64,000 nucleotides of DNA from Hydrogenophilales bacterium (GTDB lineage: Bacteria; Pseudomonadota; Gammaproteobacteria; Burkholderiales; Thiobacillaceae). The stretch spans positions 186,001 through 250,000 of the forward strand of contig JACPYT010000003.1 of the NCBI GenBank assembly GCA_016195805.1, read 5' to 3'. Shown one piece after another: positions 1 through 9,074 of the stretch; the stretch's first letter is position 1, and every line of letters begins with the position of its first letter. Both the position numbers and the translations under genes were made by a program. The notes under the pieces were generated by a model that was not told the DNA's origin, did not search any database, and was given only the letters and a program-made list of their open reading frames with translations.

Positions 1-184
1 TCCAGTGCATGAGGCGAACAGGCCAGGTATGCCGCTGGTACCCGCCAGCCTGGGCACGTGCAGCAGCCGCGTCGTATGGTGGCATAGTGCCTCCCCTGCT
101 TAGGGTGAGCCGACTTGGTAACTTCTATACCTTAGATGACACCTCGACAAATCCCAAGTTCAACGGAACGTGCCGCGCGTCGCC

Positions 185-2143
<1,959 letters not shown>

Positions 2144-2319
2144 GCAGAAAATGCGCCGCGCAGAACACGCGTCGCCCAAATCGAAAGCCGGATTCTACCC
2201 TGTCGCGCCTATCCGCCTCGCCGGCGTGTCGACTGTTTAACGCTTCGACACGGGATGACGGTTTTCCGTCAACCCAAGCCGCGGCCCATGCCCGCAGCCC
2301 CGGAACACAAAACACAACT

Positions 2320-2338
2320 AATTGTTTTATAAACAATT
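2320..2338. promoter_or_regulatory. perfect AT-rich palindrome upstream of the microprotein pair
   Basis: Two 8-bp arms, AATTGTTT and AAACAATT, flank a 3-bp centre, about 80 bp upstream of the first microprotein start. No gene reads into it from the left on the plus strand, so it is a better candidate for an operator, or for a promoter overlapped by one, than for a terminator. The regulator is unknown. Confidence 0.4.
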
Positions 2339-2418
2339 TTTGCGATCGAGCTTGCAGGCATTCAGATGGCACAGGCATTGCAAGTATTCGGGCAAGCAAG
2401 CCAACCAAGGAGCACATC

Positions 2419-2571
2419 ATGAAACTGCAATTCGGCAAAAACCAACTGGTCCTCGAACTCAGCTCCTCGCCTTTCGCCTGGTTTCACGGCCAGACCGAAC
2501 GTATGAGCCTCACCAGCCTGTCGCTGCTGTTCGTGCAGTTCTCCCTGTTTGCCCGTCAGCCTGTCCTCTGA
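2419..2571 (+). CDS. microprotein A of a tandem paralogous pair (unknown function)
   Basis: This is a 50-residue open frame with a strong ribosome binding site, AAGGAG, 6 bases before the ATG. I do not recognise the family. The C-terminal half has the pattern SSPFAWFHGQTERMS followed by a hydrophobic run, SLSLLFVQFSLF, that could form one short membrane-associated helix or strand. The stop codon overlaps the start of the next frame (TGATG), which implies translational coupling. Residues 10-47 align without gaps to residues 9-46 of the downstream protein, with 18 of 38 identical by my count. That similarity is the main argument that both frames are real genes. They lie convergent to the envZ-like kinase gene. 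Confidence 0.65.
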   Translation: MKLQFGKNQLVLELSSSPFAWFHGQTERMSLTSLSLLFVQFSLFARQPVL

Positions 2572-2726
2572 TGCAAGTAGGTCGAGCCACCAGCGTGAGC
2601 ATCAACCTGTCTCGCTCGCCGCTGGGATTCTTCAGCGGCAGTACCTGTCGCATGTCGATGTTCAGCCTGACGCTGCTGTTCGTCGAATTCCGGGTGCTGC
2701 GACGTACGACCGCGCATTGCGCGTGA
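2571..2726 (+). CDS. microprotein B of a tandem paralogous pair (unknown function)
   Basis: This 51-residue frame starts at the ATG overlapping the stop of microprotein A. It shares the core L-S-x-S-P-x-x-x-F-x-G-x-T-x-R-M-S followed by S-L-x-L-L-F-V-x-F. It differs in an N-terminal MQVGRATSVSIN and a basic, Cys-containing C-terminus (RRTTAHCA). No signal peptide is evident. The stop is 5 bp before the 3' end of the convergent sensor kinase gene. Function is unknown. The conserved RMS plus hydrophobic core suggests a membrane- or protein-binding peptide. An ancient duplication of one small gene explains the pair. Confidence 0.6.
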   Translation: MQVGRATSVSINLSRSPLGFFSGSTCRMSMFSLTLLFVEFRVLRRTTAHCA

Positions 2727-2730
2727 CCGC

Positions 2731-4017
2731 CTAACGGCGGATTTCCAGTACCGCCTCCAGCCCGCCTTGCGGGCGATTGCGGAGCGCCACTTTCAAGCCG
2801 TTTGTTTCTGCCAGCTGGCGCACGATCGCCAGCCCCAGCCCGGTTCCCCCGGTTGCCTGCGAACGTGACGTTTCCAGGCGATAGAACGGCCTGAACACTT
2901 TTTCCAGCTGATCCTCCGGAATCCCCGCGCCGGTATCGCGCACGATCACCCGCGCCAGCTTGTCGGTGCATTCCAGAACCAGTTCGGCTGGCATGCCGCC
3001 GCCATAACGCTGTGCGTTCTGGATCAGGTTCGACACGATCTGCCGCACCGCCAGCCGGCCGGCCTCGATCATGCACGGTGCCGCGCCCGGCCACGCCAGG
3101 TCCGCATCGGCAGCCGCCTCTTCCAGCAAGCCTGCAAGGTCGAAGCGCACCCGGTTTTCCGCCTGGGTGGTACGCGCCAGTTCCAGATAGCCGGTAATCA
3201 GCTTGTTCATGTCGGCCAGATCGGCCATCGCGCGGTCGATGCGCGCCGGGCTGGGGGCATCACGCAGCATTTCCAGGTTGAGTTGCAGGCGCGTCATGGG
3301 CGTGCGCAAGTCGTGCGAGACGCCCGCCAGGAGGGTGGTGCGGTTGTCCAGCAATGCACGCACCTCGGCCGCCATGGTATTGAAGCGGCGCGCCAGCTCG
3401 GCCAGCTCGGCGGGGCCGGTTTCCGGCAGAGGATCGGGCAGCTCGCCCGCCCCGACCAGGCTGGCCGCGCCCGCCGCGCGCGCCAGCGGCACGGTGATGC
3501 GGCGTACCAGGAACACGGCGGTCAGCAGACTAAGAAACGTGCCCAGGGCGATGACGGCGATCGCCGCCAGCGGCGGCTTGACGGCGTAGCGGCGCGGGAA
3601 GAAACCGACGTGCAGGTCATGGCCGCCCAGCGGAATGTCCAGCCAGGCGGCCGCCGTGCCCGGCACGCCGCGCAGGATCACATCGTCGCCTACGCGATGG
3701 CTCAGCGCGGCTTCGATCTGGGTACGGAAGGCGAAATGCGGCGCAGCTGTCGTCGCACCGAGGTTCGCGGTGGTCAGGCGCAGCCCGTGGCGGCGCGCCA
3801 GTTCGCGCTCGAACGCGGCGCGCGTCTGCGGCGGCAGTTCCACCCAGGTTTGCGCCGACAGCACGATCAGGCCGGCCAGGTCGTCGGCCGAGCGCTCCGC
3901 CACCGGCACGATCAGCGTGCGATACACCACCCAGAACGCAGCCGCCTGGAACACGACGAAGGCCAGCGCCAGCGTCAGCGCGGTACGGGCGAACAACGAG
4001 CGGGTGAGGCGCTTCAC
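2731..4017 (-). CDS. envZ: EnvZ-like sensor histidine kinase
   Basis: This 428-residue membrane histidine kinase has a transmembrane helix at about residues 12-34, a periplasmic domain of about 110 residues, and a second helix at about 149-172. HAMP and HisKA domains follow, with phospho-acceptor His235 in SHDLRTPMTRLQ, the EnvZ-style H box. The ATPase domain has the N box SNLIQNAQRY, RDTGAGIPE and GGTGLGLAIV. It overlaps the response regulator gene by 4 bp (ATGA), so the pair is co-translated. The H box and the OmpR-like partner support an EnvZ assignment. The stimulus may differ from osmolarity, because the periplasmic domain is poorly conserved in this family. Confidence 0.85.
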   Translation of the reverse strand: MKRLTRSLFARTALTLALAFVVFQAAAFWVVYRTLIVPVAERSADDLAGLIVLSAQTWVELPPQTRAAFERELARRHGLRLTTANLGATTAAPHFAFRTQIEAALSHRVGDDVILRGVPGTAAAWLDIPLGGHDLHVGFFPRRYAVKPPLAAIAVIALGTFLSLLTAVFLVRRITVPLARAAGAASLVGAGELPDPLPETGPAELAELARRFNTMAAEVRALLDNRTTLLAGVSHDLRTPMTRLQLNLEMLRDAPSPARIDRAMADLADMNKLITGYLELARTTQAENRVRFDLAGLLEEAAADADLAWPGAAPCMIEAGRLAVRQIVSNLIQNAQRYGGGMPAELVLECTDKLARVIVRDTGAGIPEDQLEKVFRPFYRLETSRSQATGGTGLGLAIVRQLAETNGLKVALRNRPQGGLEAVLEIRR

Positions 4018-4724
4018 CCTTTGCCCTGCGGAACGAACAGGTAGCCCTGCCCGCGCTGGGTGCGGATATAGGCCGGATTGGCCGGATCGTCCTCGATCTT
4101 CTTGCGCAGACGATTCACCCGCACGTCGATGCTGCGGTCGAACGGGTCGCGTTCGAAGCCGCGCAGCTGGTCCATCAGCCAGTCGCGCGACAGCGCACGG
4201 TTGGCGTGGGTGACGAAAATTTCAAGCAATTCGTATTCCCCGCTGGTCAGCGGGATTTCGGCGGCGGCGCGGCTGAGGGTGCGGGCGTCGAGATTGACGC
4301 TGAACGGGCCGAAATGCACGAGCCGGGCAGTCTCCGCCGCAGCCGGTGCTGCGCCGCCTTGCCGTCGCAGTACCGCCCGGATGCGGGCCAGCAGTTCGCG
4401 TGGATTGAACGGCTTGGGCAGGTAATCGTCGGCGCCGACCTCGAGGCCGATGATGCGATCGATGTCTTCGCCCTTGGCCGACAACATGATGATGGGGGGA
4501 AAGCCCGGCTGCGCGCGCAAGCGCCGCGCGATCGACAGGCCGTCCTCGCCCGGCATCATCCAGTCGAGCACCAGCAGGTCCGGCAGGCGGACGGCCAGCA
4601 GGCGATCGAGCGAGACCGCGTCTTCCGCCGTCTCGACGCGATAGCCCTGGCTTGTCAGGTACTCGGCCACCAGCTCGCGGATGCCCGGGTCGTCGTCGGT
4701 CACATAAATGCTGTCTTTTTCCAT
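4014..4724 (-). CDS. ompR: OmpR-family response regulator
   Basis: This 236-residue regulator has a receiver domain with phospho-acceptor Asp54 in LVLDWMMPGEDG, acidic residues near position 10, and the conserved lysine in PKPFNPRELLARI. A winged-helix DNA-binding domain makes up the C-terminal 100 residues and ends in the RGQGYLFVP wing typical of OmpR. The receiver is very close to E. coli OmpR in the ADDYLPKPFNPRELL region. It lies first in a two-gene unit with the kinase, and divergent from small secreted-protein genes. A direct repeat of GTTACA with 10-bp periodicity lies in the shared intergenic region. Confidence 0.9.
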   Translation of the reverse strand: MEKDSIYVTDDDPGIRELVAEYLTSQGYRVETAEDAVSLDRLLAVRLPDLLVLDWMMPGEDGLSIARRLRAQPGFPPIIMLSAKGEDIDRIIGLEVGADDYLPKPFNPRELLARIRAVLRRQGGAAPAAAETARLVHFGPFSVNLDARTLSRAAAEIPLTSGEYELLEIFVTHANRALSRDWLMDQLRGFERDPFDRSIDVRVNRLRKKIEDDPANPAYIRTQRGQGYLFVPQGKG

Positions 4725-4763
4725 GCGGCAAATATATCAGCAGGGATGACCCGCTATCCGCCG

Positions 4764-4779
4764 GTTACACACTGTTACA
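4764..4779. promoter_or_regulatory. tandem GTTACA direct repeat, candidate OmpR-type operator
   Basis: Two identical hexamers, GTTACA, are separated by 4 bases, giving a 10-bp repeat that puts both on one face of the helix. OmpR/PhoB-family regulators bind as head-to-tail dimers to such direct repeats. The site is between the ompR-like gene and the divergent secreted-protein gene, so it could serve autoregulation, the divergent unit, or both. Binding by this regulator is inferred. Confidence 0.5.
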
Positions 4780-4873
4780 AAATCCCCCTTGCGTGAAACA
4801 GTACGCTTACTTTCCTCAACCAGACTGCGAAGCGTGGAAGCGACCTATCGCAACCACGGAAATGGAGACCACG

Positions 4874-5164
4874 ATGACGACACGACACAACTGGATTTTT
4901 GCACTGGCAGGATTGGGACTGGCGATCGCCGCTCCGGTTCAGGCAGCGCCGAATTTCATGGGCGACGTGATCATCGTGGCCAAGCGCGATCGCGCCGACG
5001 AGGTTCGCCAGGATCCGCGCGACGCCCGTCGGGACGAGCGACGCGACGAGCGGCGCGATGCCAGGCGCGACCGCGGCGACGAACCGCAAGGCTACGGCTA
5101 CGGCTATGAACGTCGCCAGCAGCAACGATTTGAAGAAGACAACCGCACCCGCGGTCGTCGCTGA
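4874..5164 (+). CDS. small secreted Arg/Asp-rich protein, unknown function
   Basis: This 96-residue protein has an N-terminal signal peptide (MTTRHNWIFALAGLGLAIA, cleavage probably after PVQA). The mature part is dominated by a repetitive alternation of Arg, Asp and Glu (RDARRDERRDERRDARRDR). I took the ATG at 4874 because GGAG lies 6 bases before it; an in-frame ATG at 4862 is possible but has a poorer site. The family is unknown to me. It is the first of three small exported proteins reading away from ompR. The charged low-complexity stretch suggests a disordered, polyelectrolyte-like periplasmic protein. Confidence 0.7.
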   Translation: MTTRHNWIFALAGLGLAIAAPVQAAPNFMGDVIIVAKRDRADEVRQDPRDARRDERRDERRDARRDRGDEPQGYGYGYERRQQQRFEEDNRTRGRR

Positions 5165-5218
5165 ACCCTCTGCAGGGCATAAGCCCGCACCGAATTCACT
5201 GTAGCAAGGAGAGTAAAC

Positions 5219-5830
5219 ATGAAAACACGCACCCTGACGGGCATGAACCTTTTGAACACGACCCTGGTCGCCACCCTGCTTGCCGCCAGCGGCGCCGCGC
5301 AAGCCGGCCCCGGCCGTTACGACCCGGATGGCTTCGTCACCCGCGCCCGCGTGATCTCAAGCACGCCGATCTACGACACGGTCAACGAACCGCACCGCGA
5401 ATGCTGGACCGAAACCGCCGGCTATGAAAGCCGCAGCTACCGCGACGGCAACGGCAGCGGCAGCGGCGGGGCGATTCTCGGCGCCATCGCCGGCGGCCTG
5501 CTCGGCTCCACCGTCGGCAAGGGCGACGGCAGGGTCGCCGCCGCCGCCGTGGGCGCAGCCACCGGCGCGGTGGTGGGAGATCGCTGGAATGGCGGCGGCA
5601 CGCGCTACGAAGAAACGCGCCCGCGCCAGGTCGAGCGTTGCCGCGTCCAGGACAATTATCGCCAGGTGGTCAGCGGCTACGACGTGCGTTACCGCTTCCA
5701 GGGCCGCGTGTACGCCACCCAGCTGCCGTACAACCCCGGCAAATGGCTGACCCTCAACGGGAATTTTTCGGTAAACGACGATCCGCGCGATGCGCACTGG
5801 AGCGCCCCCGACGACAACGGGGACGATTGA
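5219..5830 (+). CDS. glycine-zipper 2TM-domain envelope protein
   Basis: This 203-residue protein starts with a signal peptide (about residues 1-29, ending SGAAQA). In the middle is a glycine-zipper block of small residues, GAILGAIAGGLLGSTVG, followed by a second such helix (AAVGAATGAVVGD), the pattern of the Rickettsia 17-kDa antigen type 2TM family of outer-membrane-associated proteins. The C-terminal part is a basic region with a YRFQGRVYATQLPYNPG motif seen in relatives of this family. It has no lipobox. The start is supported by AAGGAG upstream. Its role is probably envelope structure or stress; the precise function is unknown. Confidence 0.8.
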   Translation: MKTRTLTGMNLLNTTLVATLLAASGAAQAGPGRYDPDGFVTRARVISSTPIYDTVNEPHRECWTETAGYESRSYRDGNGSGSGGAILGAIAGGLLGSTVGKGDGRVAAAAVGAATGAVVGDRWNGGGTRYEETRPRQVERCRVQDNYRQVVSGYDVRYRFQGRVYATQLPYNPGKWLTLNGNFSVNDDPRDAHWSAPDDNGDD

Positions 5831-5870
5831 CCACCCGCGCGCCCATCTCAAGGCTGAAAGGAGCATCACC

Positions 5871-6248
5871 ATGTTACGCAAACTGCTATTGGCAACCGCC
5901 CAGCTCGCCGCCTCCGGCGCCAGCTTCGCCCATGATGGCGATTATGGCTACGGCCGCGTGGTGTCGGTCGAGCCGCATTTCATCATTTCGTTCGGCACGC
6001 GCGAGCGGGACGGGTTCCGGGTCCTGTACGAATCCGGCGGCGCACGTTACTGGACGACCACCTCGTACTACCCCGGCCCCACCATCGTGCTGCCGCCGCC
6101 CTACCGGGTCGAGCGGGTCTATTACCGCGATTATGGACGCGGCTGGGATGATAGGGGCTGGGACCGCCGCGACGGATGGGGCGGCTGGCGACACGAGCGG
6201 TGGGAACATGGCCGCGAGCACCGCCATCACGACGATGACGATGACTGA
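5871..6248 (+). CDS. small exported Tyr/Trp-rich protein with His/Asp tail
   Basis: This 125-residue protein has a signal peptide (MLRKLLLATAQLAASGASFA) and an AAAGGAG site before the ATG. The mature part is rich in Tyr, Trp, Gly and Arg (YYRDYGRGWDDRGWDRRD) and ends in a His- and Asp-rich tail with five terminal aspartates. I do not recognise a named family. Such tails often bind divalent metals, so periplasmic metal binding is one possibility, but this is inference. It sits 40 bp after the glycine-zipper gene and is probably in the same transcript. Confidence 0.7.
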   Translation: MLRKLLLATAQLAASGASFAHDGDYGYGRVVSVEPHFIISFGTRERDGFRVLYESGGARYWTTTSYYPGPTIVLPPPYRVERVYYRDYGRGWDDRGWDRRDGWGGWRHERWEHGREHRHHDDDDD

Positions 6249-6294
6249 GTTCCGGTCCCTGCGCTGGCCTACCCCCTGAAACGGGACGGGCCGG

Positions 6295-8178
6295 CTAGAT
6301 TTCCACCCGCGAGCCGAGTTCGATCACCCGGTTTGCCGGCAGGTTGAAATATTCCACCGCACTGCCAGCATTGCGCGACAACCAGCGAAACAGCTGTTCG
6401 CGCCAGTTGGCCAGCCCGCTGTCGACAGCCGGACTGGGCACGATGGTCTCGCGACTCAGGAAATACGAAGTCTGCATGGGCTCGAACGTCAGACCGAACT
6501 GCGGCCCCAGCCCCTGGAGCGCAGCAGGCACATCGGGACGGTTCTTGAAGCCGAACGTGAGGGTCACGGCATAGGCTTCGTTGCCGAGCGGCTCGACCCG
6601 CATGCGGTCGTCGAACGGCACCCACGGTTCGGTCTCGATCCGGACGGTGAGAAACACCAGCCGCTCGTGCAGCACCCGGTTGTGGTTCAGGTTGTGCAAC
6701 AGCGCGTGCGGCACGGTATGCGCGCTGGCATTGAGGAACACCGCGGTTCCCGGCACCCGCGTCGGCGGATGCGCCATCAGGCCGGCGAGAAAATCGGCCA
6801 GCGGAATATCCGCCACGCCGACCCGCGCCAGCAGGCTGCGCCGCCCGCGCACCCAGGTCCGCATGACGATGAAGACCAGGCTGCCCAGGGCCAAGGGAAA
6901 CCAGCCACCTTCGGCGATTTTCAACAAACTGGAAGAAAAAAATGCCGCGTCGATCAGCAGGAACACGCCGGTCGCCGCGAGACTGGCGGACAGACCATAT
7001 CCCCACCCGTAATGGATGACGAAGAAGGTGAGCAGCGTCGTCACCAGCATGGTGCCGGTCACGGCAAGACCGTACGCGGCGGCGAGATGGTCCGACTTGC
7101 CAAAACCGGCGACCACCGCCACGACGAGCACGAACAAGAGCCAGTTGACGACCGGAATGTAAATTTGTCCGAACGCCCTGGACGACGTTTGCACCACCTG
7201 CATGCGCGGCAAATAGCCCAGTTGGATGGCCTGGCGCGTGAGCGAGAACGCGCCGGTGATCGTGGCCTGGGAAGCGATCACGGTGGCGGCGGTGGCCAGC
7301 AGCACCATGGGATAGAGCACCCATTTCGGGTAAAGCAGGAAAAACGGGTTGCTCAAGGCAGTAGGCACGCGCGACAGCAACGCGCCCTGCCCCAGATAAT
7401 TCAGCACCAGCGCGGGAAACACCAGGCCGTACCAGGCCAGCCGGATCGGCGCGCGGCCGAAATGGCCCATGTCGGCATACAACGCCTCGGCACCGGTAAA
7501 AGCCAGCAGCACGGCCCCCAGCACCACGAACGACGCAAAGCCGTGCTGGGTGACGAACCACCACGCATGATCCGGATAGAGCGCAGCGAGCACTTGCGGA
7601 TGCTGGGCGATCTGGTACACGCCGCCGGCTGCCAGCGCGGCAAACCAAAGCACCGCGATCGGGCCGAACCAGGCGCCCACGCTGGCCGTGCCATGCTGCT
7701 GCATGAAAAACAGCCCGGCGAGCACGCCGATCGCAAGCGGCATCACATAAGGTTCGAATACATGGGTGCCGACCGACAGACCCTCGACCGCCGACAGCAC
7801 CGAAATCGCGGGGGTCAGCACGGCATCGCCGTAGAACAGCGCAGCACCCGCCATGCCGGCCAGCGCCACGATGCGCAATACGCGCGGCGGCCGCTGCGCC
7901 ACGGCCTGCCGCGCCAGCGCGAGCAGGGCCATGATGCCGCCTTCGCCGTGGTTGTCGGCACGCAACACCAGCAACACGTATTTCAGGGAGACCACCAGCA
8001 TCAATGCCCAGAAAATCGCCGACGCGGCGCCCAGCACGGTTTCGGGTCCGGCCGGAATGCCGTGGGCCGGACTCAGGGTTTCCTTCAGGGCATAGAGCGG
8101 GCTGGTTCCGATATCGCCGTAGACGACACCGAGCGCAGCGAGGGTCAGTGCCGCGCGGCTATGCGAGTTTGCTTCCAT
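6295..8178 (-). CDS. kup: Kup-type potassium uptake permease
   Basis: This 627-residue inner-membrane protein, close in length to E. coli Kup (622), imports K+ with protons. The N-terminus carries the family hallmark GVVYGDIGTSPLYALKE, and about twelve hydrophobic helices follow up to about residue 445. A cytoplasmic C-terminal domain of about 180 residues makes up the rest (FLTVRIETEPWVP). The frame is intact and ends with the family-like ELGSRVEI. It is a single gene, convergent to the small secreted-protein cluster. Confidence 0.95.
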   Translation of the reverse strand: MEANSHSRAALTLAALGVVYGDIGTSPLYALKETLSPAHGIPAGPETVLGAASAIFWALMLVVSLKYVLLVLRADNHGEGGIMALLALARQAVAQRPPRVLRIVALAGMAGAALFYGDAVLTPAISVLSAVEGLSVGTHVFEPYVMPLAIGVLAGLFFMQQHGTASVGAWFGPIAVLWFAALAAGGVYQIAQHPQVLAALYPDHAWWFVTQHGFASFVVLGAVLLAFTGAEALYADMGHFGRAPIRLAWYGLVFPALVLNYLGQGALLSRVPTALSNPFFLLYPKWVLYPMVLLATAATVIASQATITGAFSLTRQAIQLGYLPRMQVVQTSSRAFGQIYIPVVNWLLFVLVVAVVAGFGKSDHLAAAYGLAVTGTMLVTTLLTFFVIHYGWGYGLSASLAATGVFLLIDAAFFSSSLLKIAEGGWFPLALGSLVFIVMRTWVRGRRSLLARVGVADIPLADFLAGLMAHPPTRVPGTAVFLNASAHTVPHALLHNLNHNRVLHERLVFLTVRIETEPWVPFDDRMRVEPLGNEAYAVTLTFGFKNRPDVPAALQGLGPQFGLTFEPMQTSYFLSRETIVPSPAVDSGLANWREQLFRWLSRNAGSAVEYFNLPANRVIELGSRVEI

Positions 8179-8219
8179 GAAGCGGGCGATGTCGGCTCGG
8201 GAAGATGAAAGCCGGCAGA

Positions 8220-8966
8220 CTATTCGTGATGCACGACAAAAGCAATTTCGGTGGTGAAATTGCCGATGCCGCGATGGTTGGTCAGCGTCCAGCCCGCGTC
8301 CTTGAGGTGATGCGTCAGTTCGCGCGTCATCTCCGGATTGCCGCAGATCATCACGCGGTCGTGCTCCGGATCCGGCGCGGGCAGGCCGAGACGCTGCGAC
8401 AGCGCGCCCGAGCGGAACAGGTCGCCCCCGCGTTCGGGCGTGGGGAACGGCTCGCGCGTCACCGTCGGCACGTAATGCAGCCGGTCGTTGTGCATGGCCT
8501 CGATTTCGGCGCGATAGGCCAATTCGGCCACTGTGCGCACCGAATGCACCAGCACCACGTTCTCATAGCGGGCATAGAGTTCGGGGTCGCGAATCAGGCT
8601 CATGAACGGGGCAAGGCCCGTGCCGGTAGCCAGCATGTACAGCGTACGCCCGGGCAGCACATGATTGAGCGTGAGCGAGCCGGTGGCCTTGCTGTTGACC
8701 CACACGCTGTCGCCCGGGCGGATGTGGACCAGCTGGCTGGTCAGAGGGCCGTCCGGCACGTGGATGCTGAGAAACTCGAGATGGTCGCGGTCGGCGGTGG
8801 AGACGATGGAATAGGCGCGCGCCACCAGCTTGCCTTCGCGCTTCAAACCGATGGTGACGAATTCACCGTTCTCGAATGAGAAATCCTGCGGGCGGCTGAG
8901 GGTAAAGCTGAACGTTTTGTCCGACCACGGACGCACCGACTGCACGGTCTGTTCACTGTAAGGCAT
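8220..8966 (-). CDS. fpr: ferredoxin--NADP(+) reductase
   Basis: This FAD- and NADP(H)-dependent reductase of 248 residues equals the length of E. coli Fpr. The FAD-binding RAYSIVS motif, the pyrophosphate-binding GTGLAPFMSLIRD and the C-terminal AFVVHHE are all present. The start is ambiguous: TTG at 8978 gives MESTMPYSEQ, but ATG at 8966 has GGAA 6 bases upstream and is preferred. An AT-rich promoter-like stretch lies in the 108-bp gap behind it. The enzyme exchanges electrons between NADPH and ferredoxin or flavodoxin and often responds to oxidative stress. Confidence 0.9.
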   Translation of the reverse strand: MPYSEQTVQSVRPWSDKTFSFTLSRPQDFSFENGEFVTIGLKREGKLVARAYSIVSTADRDHLEFLSIHVPDGPLTSQLVHIRPGDSVWVNSKATGSLTLNHVLPGRTLYMLATGTGLAPFMSLIRDPELYARYENVVLVHSVRTVAELAYRAEIEAMHNDRLHYVPTVTREPFPTPERGGDLFRSGALSQRLGLPAPDPEHDRVMICGNPEMTRELTHHLKDAGWTLTNHRGIGNFTTEIAFVVHHE

Positions 8967-9074
8967 GGTCGATTCCAAGTTTTCCGGGTTGATTAGTGAA
9001 TTTATATATTCTACTCAACAACCTCCGGGTGCAACACGGGCGGCGCCGGATAACGAAGGTACCGATTCGGCCGC

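Noticed and set aside
1-184. A gene tail or structured RNA at the left edge
   Set aside because: No convincing frame, tRNA-like fold or strong hairpin is visible; left unannotated.
6667-8208. Plus-strand 513-codon frame
   Set aside because: Antisense shadow of kup; Kup is intact and highly conserved.
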